64,000 nt of DNA from Trujillonella endophytica (GTDB lineage Bacteria; Actinomycetota; Actinomycetes; Mycobacteriales; Geodermatophilaceae). Below the pieces are notes generated by a model. That model ran no database searches. It was not told the DNA's origin and was given only the letters and a program-made list of their open reading frames with translations. Numbering within the stretch: position 1 is the first letter of the stretch; each line of letters starts with the position of its first letter. A program made the translations under genes and the position numbers. Positions 8,154 to 16,301 of the stretch are shown here, piece by piece. Where the stretch lies: positions 1 through 64,000 of the forward strand of contig NZ_FOEE01000015.1 in assembly GCF_900110555.1 (NCBI RefSeq), read 5' to 3'.

Positions 8154-9343
8154 GCCGGCACGTGCTCATCCTCGTGGAGAACCTGCCCGTCCCCTTCGAC
8201 CGCCGTGTCTGGCAGGAGAGCCGCGCACTGGTGGAGGCCGGCTACGCGGTCACCGTCGTCTGCCCGATGGGGACCCACGCTCAGGAGAGCGACGTGACAC
8301 TGGAGGGCGTCCACGTCCTCCGGTATCCCCTGGATCCCGCGCAGGGCGGCGTCCTCGGCTTCGTACGCGAGTACGCCGTCGCGATGTTCCACACGAGCAG
8401 GCTGGCGCTGCGGGTCGCCCGGGCGCGCAAGGTCGACGTCGTGCAGGCCTGCAACCCGCCCGATCTCCTCTTCCTCGTCGCTCTGCTCCTGCGGCCGAGG
8501 GGCGCCCGATTCGTCTTCGACCACCACGATCTCGTCCCGGAGCTGTTCCTCTCCCGGTTCGCCGGGGGCGGCCGGGCGCTGTACTGGGTGACCAGGCTGC
8601 TCGAACGGCTCACCTTCGCCTGCGCGGACGGCGTGATCGCCACGAACGAGAGCTACCGCGCAGTGGCCACCGGCCGTGGCGGTGTGGACCCGAGCCGGGT
8701 GACGGTGGTCCGGAGCGGGCCGGATCTGTCGAGGTTCGTGCAGTTCCCGCCGGACCCTCGGTTGCGCCGGGGAAAGCGATTCCTCGCGGCCTACCTCGGC
8801 GTCATGGGTCCCCAGGACGGTGTGGACTACGCGCTGCGTGCGCTGTACGCGCTGAAGAACGACCTGGGCCGCACGGACCTGCACTGCGTCTTCATGGGTG
8901 CCGGTGACGTGCAGCAGCAGATGATCGCGCTCAGCAGGGACCTCGGGCTCGACGACATGGTGGAGTTCACCGGCCGCGTCCCCGACGAGTTCGTGCAGCG
9001 CTGCTTGTCGACCGCCGACGTGTGCCTGTCGCCGGATCCGAAGAACCCGCTCAACGACGTCTCGACCATGAACAAGGTGCTCGAGTACATGGCGATGAGC
9101 TGTCCGATCGTGTCCTTCGACCTGGCGGAGGCGCGGGTATCCGCGGGTGGGGCAGCGGTCTACGCCACCCCCAACGACGTCACCGACTTCGCGGCGCGGA
9201 TCGATGAGTTGCTTCGCGACGAGGAGGTGCGCCGCGAGATGGGCCGGCGCGGGCGGGAGCGCATCGAGCGCGAGCTGTCGTGGAACAGATCCCGCGAGGC
9301 GCTGATCGGCTTCTACGACGCGTTGTTCGAGCTGGACAGGTGA
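8150..9343 (+). CDS. Glycosyltransferase family 4 (PFDRRVW type)
   Basis: A 397-residue GT-B enzyme. The N terminus VLILVENLPVPFDRRVWQE marks the GT4 subgroup common in exopolysaccharide loci; FDHHDLVPELFLSRF follows. The C-terminal lobe has AYLGVMGPQDGVDYAL, VEFTGRVPDEFV, and SPDPKNPLNDVSTMNKVLEY in place of the classical E-x7-E. It is the last of four coupled genes (polymerase and three transferases). Its 3' end runs 31 nt into the convergent flippase gene, so the two transcription units meet tail to tail here. Confidence 0.85.
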   Translation: MSRHVLILVENLPVPFDRRVWQESRALVEAGYAVTVVCPMGTHAQESDVTLEGVHVLRYPLDPAQGGVLGFVREYAVAMFHTSRLALRVARARKVDVVQACNPPDLLFLVALLLRPRGARFVFDHHDLVPELFLSRFAGGGRALYWVTRLLERLTFACADGVIATNESYRAVATGRGGVDPSRVTVVRSGPDLSRFVQFPPDPRLRRGKRFLAAYLGVMGPQDGVDYALRALYALKNDLGRTDLHCVFMGAGDVQQQMIALSRDLGLDDMVEFTGRVPDEFVQRCLSTADVCLSPDPKNPLNDVSTMNKVLEYMAMSCPIVSFDLAEARVSAGGAAVYATPNDVTDFAARIDELLRDEEVRREMGRRGRERIERELSWNRSREALIGFYDALFELDR

Positions 9344-10956
9344 TCGCGGGACCGCACCGGCTCCGGCTCGGAAGGAGCTCCTCGGCCAGGGATCCGCCGC
9401 CGCACGGCGGCCGCCAGCGCGGTCAGGTCCCGGAACGTGGCCGGGGCGAGGAAGCGGAGACCCACGCCGTACAGGGCCAGGAAGACGACACACACCGCTG
9501 CGATGGATGCCAGAGCCCAGGGACCGCCGTCGCCGGCGCGCAGGGCGAATCGAGCCGGCACGGCGACGAGCACGTAACCGAGCAGCGCGGCGACCATCGC
9601 CGGCACGGCGGCGCGGGATGTCTGACGCCACGTGACCCCCACGACCGGAGCCGCTGTCCCGGTCACGACGACGCCGAGGACGAGCGCGGTCAGCGAGATG
9701 GACAGGCCCACGCCGACCAGCCCGAGGGGACCGATGAGGGCCAGCAGCAGCACGACGCTCAGGAGCGTCTCCGCGACGGTGAAACGGTTGAGCAACCGCG
9801 TCCGGCCGGCGCCCTTGATCGCTTCCTCTCCGACGATCATCATCGACTTGCCGAGCCCGAGGCCGGCCATCGCGACGAGGGCTTCGCCGGCGCCGCGCCA
9901 CTCCTCCCCGAGGACGACGACCACGAGGGGTATCCCGACGGCGACGATGAGCGCTGTCATCGCGGCGGCGACGGCCACCGACAGGCGGAGCGCCTGGAGG
10001 TAGGCGGCCTGGAACCGCCCGCGCTCACGGGCGAGTCGCGTGAACGCGGGGAAGAGCGAGACCGACCCCGTCTCCACCAGCACCATCACCGGGATGCGGC
10101 CGATCCGCTCGGCATACCGCAGCAGGCCGAGGTCCCCGGCTCCCAGCACCTTTCCCGTGACCACCGCCTCGACCGACTTCTGCGCCCGGTCACCGATCAT
10201 CCCGAGCACGAGGGGAAAGCCGAACCGAGCCAGCTGCCGCCAGATCGGGAACGAGGGGCGGCCCCGTCGCGGGCGCCAGTCGCAGATCCACCAGAGGGTG
10301 AGCACCCACACGACCGAGGAGGCGTAGCTGCCGACGACCATGCTCCAGACGCCGAGGCCCAGGGCCGCCGCGGTGACGGAGACGGCCGCGAACGTCGCGG
10401 ATACCGCAGGTCCCACGATGAGGCGCCGTCGCACGCTGAACTCCCGCTGCAGCAGCGCCTCCGGGACGTTGGTGAGCGCGTAGAGCAGGAGTCCGCCGGA
10501 CATGGCGGCGGCGACCAGGCCCGCTGTGCGGCTGTCGAAGACGTGGCCGACCAGCGGTGCCGCTGCCAGGGCGAGCACGGACATGGCGGCGCCCGTCCCC
10601 AGGGTGGCCCAGAACACCGTGGCGGCCGCGTCATCGAGGTCGCCGTCGCGGTGGATGAGCCCGGAGCGGAGGCCCCCCTCCACGAAGTTCGTGACGAAAG
10701 TGGTCAGTACCCCGCCCGCCACGAACAGGCCGACCTCTGCCGGGGACAGCAGCCGGGCCAGGGCGACGGTCTGACCCAGGGCGATCAGCTCGCTGAAGAG
10801 CAGCGCCACGACCGATGCCCCGGCCACCCTGCCGATGCGGGATCGCAGCGAGTCGCCTCCCGGCCGACCCGTCGGATCGTCCGCCTCTGGCTCGGACCCC
10901 TCGCCACCGCGAGGCGCTCCGGTCGCTGCGGGGCGTTCCGGCCCGGGCTCAGACAA
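9313..10956 (-). CDS. Polysaccharide flippase (Wzx / MATE-like)
   Basis: About 547 residues with roughly 12-14 membrane segments, starting RIGRVAGASVVALLFSELI and ALARLLSPAEVGLFVAGG, the N-terminal pattern of the MOP-superfamily polysaccharide exporters. It should flip lipid-linked repeat units outward. The start is uncertain: the frame is open further upstream (an ATG at 11043), but a TTG at 10956 gives an 8-nt overlap with the upstream pyruvyl transferase, exactly the overlap seen between that gene and its own upstream neighbour, so TTG is preferred. It is the third gene of a leftward operon (CapK-like, pyruvyl transferase, flippase). Confidence 0.8.
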   Translation of the reverse strand: MSEPGPERPAATGAPRGGEGSEPEADDPTGRPGGDSLRSRIGRVAGASVVALLFSELIALGQTVALARLLSPAEVGLFVAGGVLTTFVTNFVEGGLRSGLIHRDGDLDDAAATVFWATLGTGAAMSVLALAAAPLVGHVFDSRTAGLVAAAMSGGLLLYALTNVPEALLQREFSVRRRLIVGPAVSATFAAVSVTAAALGLGVWSMVVGSYASSVVWVLTLWWICDWRPRRGRPSFPIWRQLARFGFPLVLGMIGDRAQKSVEAVVTGKVLGAGDLGLLRYAERIGRIPVMVLVETGSVSLFPAFTRLARERGRFQAAYLQALRLSVAVAAAMTALIVAVGIPLVVVVLGEEWRGAGEALVAMAGLGLGKSMMIVGEEAIKGAGRTRLLNRFTVAETLLSVVLLLALIGPLGLVGVGLSISLTALVLGVVVTGTAAPVVGVTWRQTSRAAVPAMVAALLGYVLVAVPARFALRAGDGGPWALASIAAVCVVFLALYGVGLRFLAPATFRDLTALAAAVRRRIPGRGAPSEPEPVRSRDHLSSSNNAS

Positions 10957-12358
10957 GGTCGCAGATCCGTCGGAAGGCCGCCCGGCTGAGCTCGATCTGC
11001 TCGACTGCGCTGGCCACGAGGGTCGGCCCCACCGACGGTGCACGCGACCACGCGCGGGTGATCGCCAGCCGGAGCCGTTCGGGCAGGTCGTCGTCGCCCA
11101 AGCGGACCAGGTCGATGCCGTCGCCGAACATGTCGGCCAGGCCGAGGAACTTGTCGTCGTAGTACGCCGACGACGTCAGCGCCACCACGGGGATCCCCTG
11201 CGAGAGGGCGAAGACGCCGGCGTGGTAGGCCCCGGTGACCATGACCCGGCAGGTTCCCACCCGCCGGGCGACGTCCTGGGGGCGGGCGAAGCGACCGAGG
11301 GGGCGGCGAGCGTGCTCGTAGCCCTCGACCAGCGGCAGCGTCGACCGGCGATCCTCCGACCGGAACTCGCTGATGATGACCGGCGTCAGATCGACGTCCA
11401 GTTCGCGCGCGGCGGCCCGCAGTCCGGTGCCCACCGCGCGCCGTGCGCCCACGCTCACCGGCGAGTAGCCCGCCACCCGCAGGCAGACACCGAGGTCGCG
11501 TCCCAGTTCGTCCGGGCGCTGGGAGTAGGCCAACTCGATCGCGTCGTCGCCGGTGACCAGTACCCGCGACGACGGAACACCGATCCGGCGGAGCAGTGCC
11601 GGCCCGTTCCTGCGCTCGCGCAGGGCGATCAGGTCGACCTCCGGGAGCACCCCGGAGGCCCGGGACAGCAGCCTCGGATCCTCGAGCGGGCCGATGCCCT
11701 GCCCCAGCATGGCGGCGGGCACGCCGTGGTGGCGCGCATGACCCAGCAGGGCGAGGACCCGGGCGGCCTGGTGAGGGTCTGCGTCCGTGACGTATCCGCC
11801 GCCCAGGGCGAGGACCAGGGACGACGCCGCGACAGCCCTGCGCGTGTTCGGCGCGAGCTCCTGGGGGGGAACCGGCGTCGTCGATGCCGCTCCGTCGTCG
11901 GGCCACGGGTCCGAGCCGCTGGAGCCTGGTCGCAGCCGGGCCGTCAGCGGCCGCAACCGCTGCTCGCCCCGTCGCCGTGCAGCGCGTGCCATCCGTCGGA
12001 GGCGCACACCTGCAGCGAGCCGGAGGAGGTCGTAGGGGCCGACGACACGCGGTCCCAACAGCTCGGCCGATCGGGCCGGCCGGCCGGCGGGCCGCCACGC
12101 GGACGTGGCCCAGGGCTCGATCGCATCCACCCCGGGGAAGTAGGCGCGCAGCAGGGCGGGCGTTTCGGTGAGCACGCCGATGCGACCGCGAGGCCACCGG
12201 TTCCGCAACCGTCGGATGGTCACGTCCAGCATGGCCAGGTCGCCCATGTTCCGCAGCCAGTACTCGCTGCTGTCGATGAGGATCCGAGGCGCGCCCTCCG
12301 GCGGCAGCTCCGGCGCGGCGGGCATGGTCGGGCCGGACGCTCCCCTGTGCTCAGTCAT
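10949..12358 (-). CDS. Polysaccharide pyruvyl transferase family protein
   Basis: A 469-residue cytosolic protein. The N-terminal RNMGDLAMLDVTIRRL matches the GNxGDxAML signature of the family, and the C-terminal part has VLALGGGYVTD, LGQGIGPLEDPRLL and LVTGDDAIELAY. Members add pyruvate ketals from phosphoenolpyruvate to sugars, giving a negative charge to exopolysaccharides and secondary cell-wall polymers. The ATG overlaps the preceding CapK-like gene by 8 nt and the stop overlaps the flippase start by 8 nt, so the three are translated together. The exact sugar acceptor cannot be read from the sequence. Confidence 0.8.
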   Translation of the reverse strand: MTEHRGASGPTMPAAPELPPEGAPRILIDSSEYWLRNMGDLAMLDVTIRRLRNRWPRGRIGVLTETPALLRAYFPGVDAIEPWATSAWRPAGRPARSAELLGPRVVGPYDLLRLAAGVRLRRMARAARRRGEQRLRPLTARLRPGSSGSDPWPDDGAASTTPVPPQELAPNTRRAVAASSLVLALGGGYVTDADPHQAARVLALLGHARHHGVPAAMLGQGIGPLEDPRLLSRASGVLPEVDLIALRERRNGPALLRRIGVPSSRVLVTGDDAIELAYSQRPDELGRDLGVCLRVAGYSPVSVGARRAVGTGLRAAARELDVDLTPVIISEFRSEDRRSTLPLVEGYEHARRPLGRFARPQDVARRVGTCRVMVTGAYHAGVFALSQGIPVVALTSSAYYDDKFLGLADMFGDGIDLVRLGDDDLPERLRLAITRAWSRAPSVGPTLVASAVEQIELSRAAFRRICDLV

Positions 12359-13667
12359 CGGGAGTCCGCACGGCAGCTCTGAGCTTTCCGCTGGGTTCGC
12401 GGGGGATGTGGTCGAGGATCTGGAAGGTGACGGTCTGGCCGGGGCCGAAGTAGGTGTCGACGTTCTTCCGTGCCTGTTCCTGGACCGCGGTGAGGTCGGT
12501 GGTGTCGGTGGGGACGAGGCGGAATTCGAAGCGTCCGGGGGCGAGTTGGGCGATCTGCACCTCGCGCAGGCCGATCAAGTTCTTGATCACGGTGTGCGGC
12601 AGCGGGAGCGGTCGCCCGTCGGTGGCCGTGAAGGTGTCCTCGACGCGGCCGTCGATGTGGCCGAGCAGCGGGAACGTGCGCCCGCAGGGGCAGGGGTCGG
12701 CGGGGGCGGGGCCGACCTCGTCTCCGGTGCGGTAGCGAAACAGTGGGAACCCCCAGTTGTGCAGCGGGGTTCCGACGATCTCCCAGGTGTCGGTGCGGCC
12801 GGGCACCGGGAGCAACTCGGTGATGCCGTAGTCGGGGAACTGGTGGTAGCCGCCGGCCTCGCAGCTGCCGGCCATCGACACCCGCTCGGTCTGCCCGTAG
12901 TGGTCCACCACCGGGCCTCCGAAGACCGCGCGCATGAGCGCGGTCTGCCGGGTCGTCATCACTTCCGAGGAGGTGATGACCGCGGTGACCGGCAGTTCCT
13001 GCCCGGCGTCGCGCAGCAGGCCGGCCAGCAGGGTGATGCTGGAGGGCCAGCCCTCGACCACCTGGGGGTCGAACTCCCGGATCTCCTCCAGCAGGTCGGG
13101 CAGCCGGCCCGGGTCGAGGCGGTAGCTGGAGACCACCAGCTGCCGGGCCCCGGGCACCTGCCGGGTCAGCGCCCCGGTGCGGTGGGGATCGGGGTCGTGG
13201 CTGCGCAGCAGCAGGCTGCGTGGCCGGTGCGGTATCCCGAACCAGCCCCACTGGCGCTGCAGCGCGGCGAGCTCGAACGCCGACGAGCCGGGGGTCCGGT
13301 AGACGGTGACCACCCGTCCGGACGTGCCACTGGAGTGCGCCGACCACATCAGCCGGCGCGGATAGGCCCGGAACCGATCCGGCTCGTGCATCAGGTGGTG
13401 GCGCTCCAGCAGCGGCAGCCGCGGCAGGTCGGCCAGCGTCCGGATCGAGGCAGGGTCCATCCCGGACGATGCGAACCATTCCTGGTAGAACGGCGAACGT
13501 CGCGCCGCCCACCACAGCAGTGCCCGCAGCCGGCGCTCCTGGTAGGCGGTGATCTCCTCCGCCGACGCCCGCTGCATCCGCCGCAGCGTCCAGCGCATCC
13601 CACCCCGCAGAGGAAACGCATGCCGCAGCCGGTGCTGCACGCTCAGATGCCTCCCCGGTGGCGCCAC
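12351..13667 (-). CDS. CapK / PaaK-like adenylate-forming enzyme
   Basis: A 438-residue protein of the phenylacetate-CoA-ligase-like branch of the adenylating enzymes. The AMP/phosphate-binding loop SAHSSGTSGRVVTVYRT lies near residues 110-126; YGQTERVSMAGSCEAGG and the C-terminal subdomain ending PREPSGKLRAAVR follow. Such CapK proteins recur in capsule loci, where they are thought to activate a carboxylic acid for attachment to the polymer; no substrate is known here. It is the first gene of the leftward operon. A hairpin at 13728-13750 separates it from the methyltransferase gene upstream. Confidence 0.78.
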   Translation of the reverse strand: MAPPGRHLSVQHRLRHAFPLRGGMRWTLRRMQRASAEEITAYQERRLRALLWWAARRSPFYQEWFASSGMDPASIRTLADLPRLPLLERHHLMHEPDRFRAYPRRLMWSAHSSGTSGRVVTVYRTPGSSAFELAALQRQWGWFGIPHRPRSLLLRSHDPDPHRTGALTRQVPGARQLVVSSYRLDPGRLPDLLEEIREFDPQVVEGWPSSITLLAGLLRDAGQELPVTAVITSSEVMTTRQTALMRAVFGGPVVDHYGQTERVSMAGSCEAGGYHQFPDYGITELLPVPGRTDTWEIVGTPLHNWGFPLFRYRTGDEVGPAPADPCPCGRTFPLLGHIDGRVEDTFTATDGRPLPLPHTVIKNLIGLREVQIAQLAPGRFEFRLVPTDTTDLTAVQEQARKNVDTYFGPGQTVTFQILDHIPREPSGKLRAAVRTPDD

Positions 13668-13727
13668 CGGCGCAGTCTGGCACGAACCGAGCCCGGGTTG
13701 AGCCGGATGAGGACGACTCCCGGGAGA

Positions 13728-13750
13728 TCACCCGGGAGGTCCCCGGGTGA
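13728..13750 (-). terminator. Hairpin downstream of methyltransferase gene
   Basis: A perfect 9-bp inverted repeat (TCACCCGGG / CCCGGGTGA, 5-nt loop) lies 32 nt past the stop of the leftward methyltransferase gene and before the CapK-like gene start. There is no T-tract, as is usual in actinobacteria. An additional CCCGGG copy at 13719-13724 could form a competing stem. Confidence 0.45.
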
Positions 13751-13782
13751 GCGGGCCGGGGCGGTTCCGAGGCATCCGCGAG

Positions 13783-14538
13783 CTAGCGGCGGCGGGCCTC
13801 GATGGCGAGGTCACGACCCAGGAGCATCCGCTCGAGGGTCCACCGCCACGGGCGCTCGAGCCCCACCCGCGTGCAGCCGCCCCGGACGATCCGGCTGTTG
13901 AGCACCCGGAGGACACCCCGGTCGCCGGCGGGCTGCAGGGATCGGACGCGGAGACCGGAGAACCCGGCGGCGGCCAGCATGCCCCGCAGTTCCTTCAGCT
14001 CGGGCCACTTGCGGAGCATCCCCTCGGCCGTGGGCTTGAGCTGGGTCCACCGGCGCCACACGTAGGGGTTCTGGCTCATCAGCAGGAACACCCCGCCCGG
14101 GCGGAGCAGGTCCGCAGCGCGCCGGACGTACGCCGGCTGGTCGGCCACGTGGGCGATCACCTCGGAGCTGACGACCAGGTCGAACGGTCCGGTGAGCGCG
14201 GCGTCCGAGAAGTCCCCCGCGACGAAGTGGACGAGCGGGAACTCCTGCTTCGCGTGCTCCACCGCCGCCGGGGCCAGATCGATCCCCCTGACCTCCCCGA
14301 GATCGGTGAGCGAGGCGCCCAGCCAGCCCGTGCCGCAGCCGAGGTCGAGGATGCGCAGCGGGCGGTTCCCCTCCGTCGACGCCGCGAGGCGCGTCGCGGC
14401 CCGGCGCACCCGGTGCAGCTGGCGCAGCTGGAGCGGGCTCCGGTCGGAGTAGGCACGGAGTGCGAGGTTCCACTCACCCCAGAAGCGCCTCTGCTCCTCC
14501 AGGGACGGCCCGCTCCGCTCCGCAGCCGCGTCGGTCAT
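13783..14538 (-). CDS. Class I SAM-dependent methyltransferase
   Basis: A 251-residue protein with ILDLGCGTGWLGASLTDLG (SAM motif I), VRGIDLAP, FVAGDFSDA and DLVVSSEVIAHVADQP, then LLRPGGVFLLMSQNPY; a standard Methyltransf_11 fold. The ATG at 14538 is chosen because the protein begins cleanly (MTDAAAERSG) 65-70 residues before motif I; the frame stays open upstream but reads as low-complexity shadow. It is divergent from the DUF4038 hydrolase gene across 169 nt. The substrate is unknown; the location suggests sugar O-methylation. Confidence 0.78.
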   Translation of the reverse strand: MTDAAAERSGPSLEEQRRFWGEWNLALRAYSDRSPLQLRQLHRVRRAATRLAASTEGNRPLRILDLGCGTGWLGASLTDLGEVRGIDLAPAAVEHAKQEFPLVHFVAGDFSDAALTGPFDLVVSSEVIAHVADQPAYVRRAADLLRPGGVFLLMSQNPYVWRRWTQLKPTAEGMLRKWPELKELRGMLAAAGFSGLRVRSLQPAGDRGVLRVLNSRIVRGGCTRVGLERPWRWTLERMLLGRDLAIEARRR

Positions 14539-14632
14539 CGCCGCACCGTAGGGCCGGGCCCGCAGCGGTCTCCATGACCTCGAGGGGGCTCCGGAACCCC
14601 GGAGGACCCTGGTCGGAGCGGCAGGGCCGTCG

Positions 14633-14638
14633 TAGTCT
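14633..14638 (+). promoter_or_regulatory. Candidate -10 box (TAGTCT) of DUF4038 gene
   Basis: GTAGTCT lies about 70 nt before the GTG start at 14708 and repeats the -10 hexamer used before the tRNA-Ser gene. No clear -35 is seen. It would give an untranslated leader of about 63 nt. Confidence 0.35.
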
Positions 14639-14707
14639 CCCGTCGGGGCGGAGCGCGTACGTGCTCCTCCTCCCGAACCGAGCAGGACGACACCGTCGAG
14701 GCCGGCC

Positions 14708-16165
14708 GTGCGGCGACACCCCTCCCGCCTGGTGGCGTGGTGCCTCGTCGTCGTGACGGTGTGCGTCGGGACCGCCATGGGGGTCTGGGCCCAGCGGCGG
14801 GACGTTCCCGCCGGCCAGGCGCTGCGCATCCCGGGGGCCAGCACTTACCTCGCGGCGCCGTGGCCCGCGGCCATCCCCGGAGCAGGTGCGGGCGGACGCC
14901 CGTTCCTGGCATCGGTCGCTCCCGATGGTCGGTACTTCCTCGACCAGTACGGGCAGCCCTTCCTCGTCAGGGGCGATGCGCCCTGGTCGTTGATGACCGA
15001 TCTCTCCCCTCCGCAGGCCGAGCTCTACCTGTCCACGCGGGAACAGCAGGGCTTCAACGCGGTGGTGGTCTCGCTCCTGGGATCCCTCGGTAACGGTGGC
15101 CCTCACGACGACGGGCGAACCCACGACGGCGTGGCGCCCTTCGACGGCGGGGACGTGCTCCGGTGGAACGAGCCGTACTGGGAGCGGATGACGTCCTACC
15201 TCCGGATGGCGGCCGACCACGGCATCACGGTCTTCCTCTACGTCGTGGACGGCTGGACGATCGGGCGCTCGTTCGTGCCCCGGTCCATCGACCAGTGCAC
15301 GGGGTTCGGCCGCCGCGTCGGGGAGCGGTTCGCCGACCTGCCGAACATCGTCTGGGTGACCGGCGGTGACTACGCCCCGGCGACCGACGACCTCGCGGCG
15401 GGCAGTGACGTCGACCGGTGCTGGGACGCCGTGATGCGCGGGATACGTGAGACCGGGGACGGCCGGCCCTTCTCCATCCAGCTGGACTTCGACGAGTCGA
15501 TCTCCAGTGACAACCCGTTCTGGGCTCCGCGGCTGGACTGGGAATTCGTCTACACCTATCACCCGACCTACACAGCGGTACTCGAGGCCTACGGCCGCAG
15601 TCCGGCGAGGCCGGTCGTGCTCGGCGAGGCCAACTACGAACGGGAGAACAATCAGCCCGAGTCCGCGCCCACCACGGACGAGACCCTGCGCAGGCAGGTG
15701 CTGTGGAGTCTCACCTCCGGGGCCGCCGGAGAGGTGATGGGCAGCCACGACTGGGACTTCCCCGGCGGGTGGGAGACACGTCTCGCGACCCCCGCCGTCG
15801 AGCAGGTCGGCCGGCTTCGTGAGCTGTTCGCCGCCTTGCGCTGGTGGGAGTTGGTGCCCGACCGTGCCGATGACCTGGTGACCGCGGGGCGCGGCCTGCC
15901 GCTCGAGGCCGGCACGGCCGTGGACGTGCTCGACGACGACTACGTCACCGCGGCGAGAACCCCCGACGGCGCTCAGGCCGTCGTCTACCTCCCCTCCGCG
16001 CGCACCATCTCGGTCGACACCGCCGTCCTGGCGGAGGGTGTCCACGTTGCCTGGGTCGACCCCGCGTCCGGGCAGCGGACGCCGGTCCCCGTATCGAGCA
16101 TCTTCACCACCCCGGGCAGGAACGACGGCGGAGACGAGGACTGGGTCCTGCTCTTCACCGCCTGA
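14708..16165 (+). CDS. Apiosidase-like (DUF4038) glycoside hydrolase, membrane-anchored
   Basis: A 485-residue protein. An N-terminal hydrophobic segment (LVAWCLVVVTVCVGTAMGVW, about 8-27) is a signal or anchor, so the enzyme acts outside the membrane. The TIM-barrel region has FLVRGDAPWSLM, GFNAVVVSLLG, PNIVWVTGGDYAP and PVVLGEANYERENN, the pattern of DUF4038 proteins, which include apiosidases (GH140) acting on rhamnogalacturonan-type chains. The last 90 residues form a small beta domain. The GTG start has no strong ribosome site. The following hairpin and the heparinase-like gene suggest a pair of enzymes that trim the polymer. Confidence 0.75.
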   Translation: MRRHPSRLVAWCLVVVTVCVGTAMGVWAQRRDVPAGQALRIPGASTYLAAPWPAAIPGAGAGGRPFLASVAPDGRYFLDQYGQPFLVRGDAPWSLMTDLSPPQAELYLSTREQQGFNAVVVSLLGSLGNGGPHDDGRTHDGVAPFDGGDVLRWNEPYWERMTSYLRMAADHGITVFLYVVDGWTIGRSFVPRSIDQCTGFGRRVGERFADLPNIVWVTGGDYAPATDDLAAGSDVDRCWDAVMRGIRETGDGRPFSIQLDFDESISSDNPFWAPRLDWEFVYTYHPTYTAVLEAYGRSPARPVVLGEANYERENNQPESAPTTDETLRRQVLWSLTSGAAGEVMGSHDWDFPGGWETRLATPAVEQVGRLRELFAALRWWELVPDRADDLVTAGRGLPLEAGTAVDVLDDDYVTAARTPDGAQAVVYLPSARTISVDTAVLAEGVHVAWVDPASGQRTPVPVSSIFTTPGRNDGGDEDWVLLFTA

Positions 16166-16170
16166 CCGGG

Positions 16171-16197
16171 GGCCGATCCAGCACGACCCGATCGGCC
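16171..16197 (+). terminator. Hairpin after DUF4038 gene
   Basis: A perfect 8-bp inverted repeat GGCCGATC / GATCGGCC with an 11-nt loop begins 5 nt after the TGA at 16163-16165. It lacks a T-tract, so it may be a terminator or only an attenuating stem before the heparinase-like gene. Confidence 0.45.
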
Positions 16198-16301
16198 TCG
16201 TGGGAGGACGCTGCGTGATTGGCTGCGGTGGCCCGGGCCCTTGCCGCCCGCGCCGAAGTCGCGACGACCGCAGCTGGCATGGCGGACGGAACAGGGGTCC
16301 G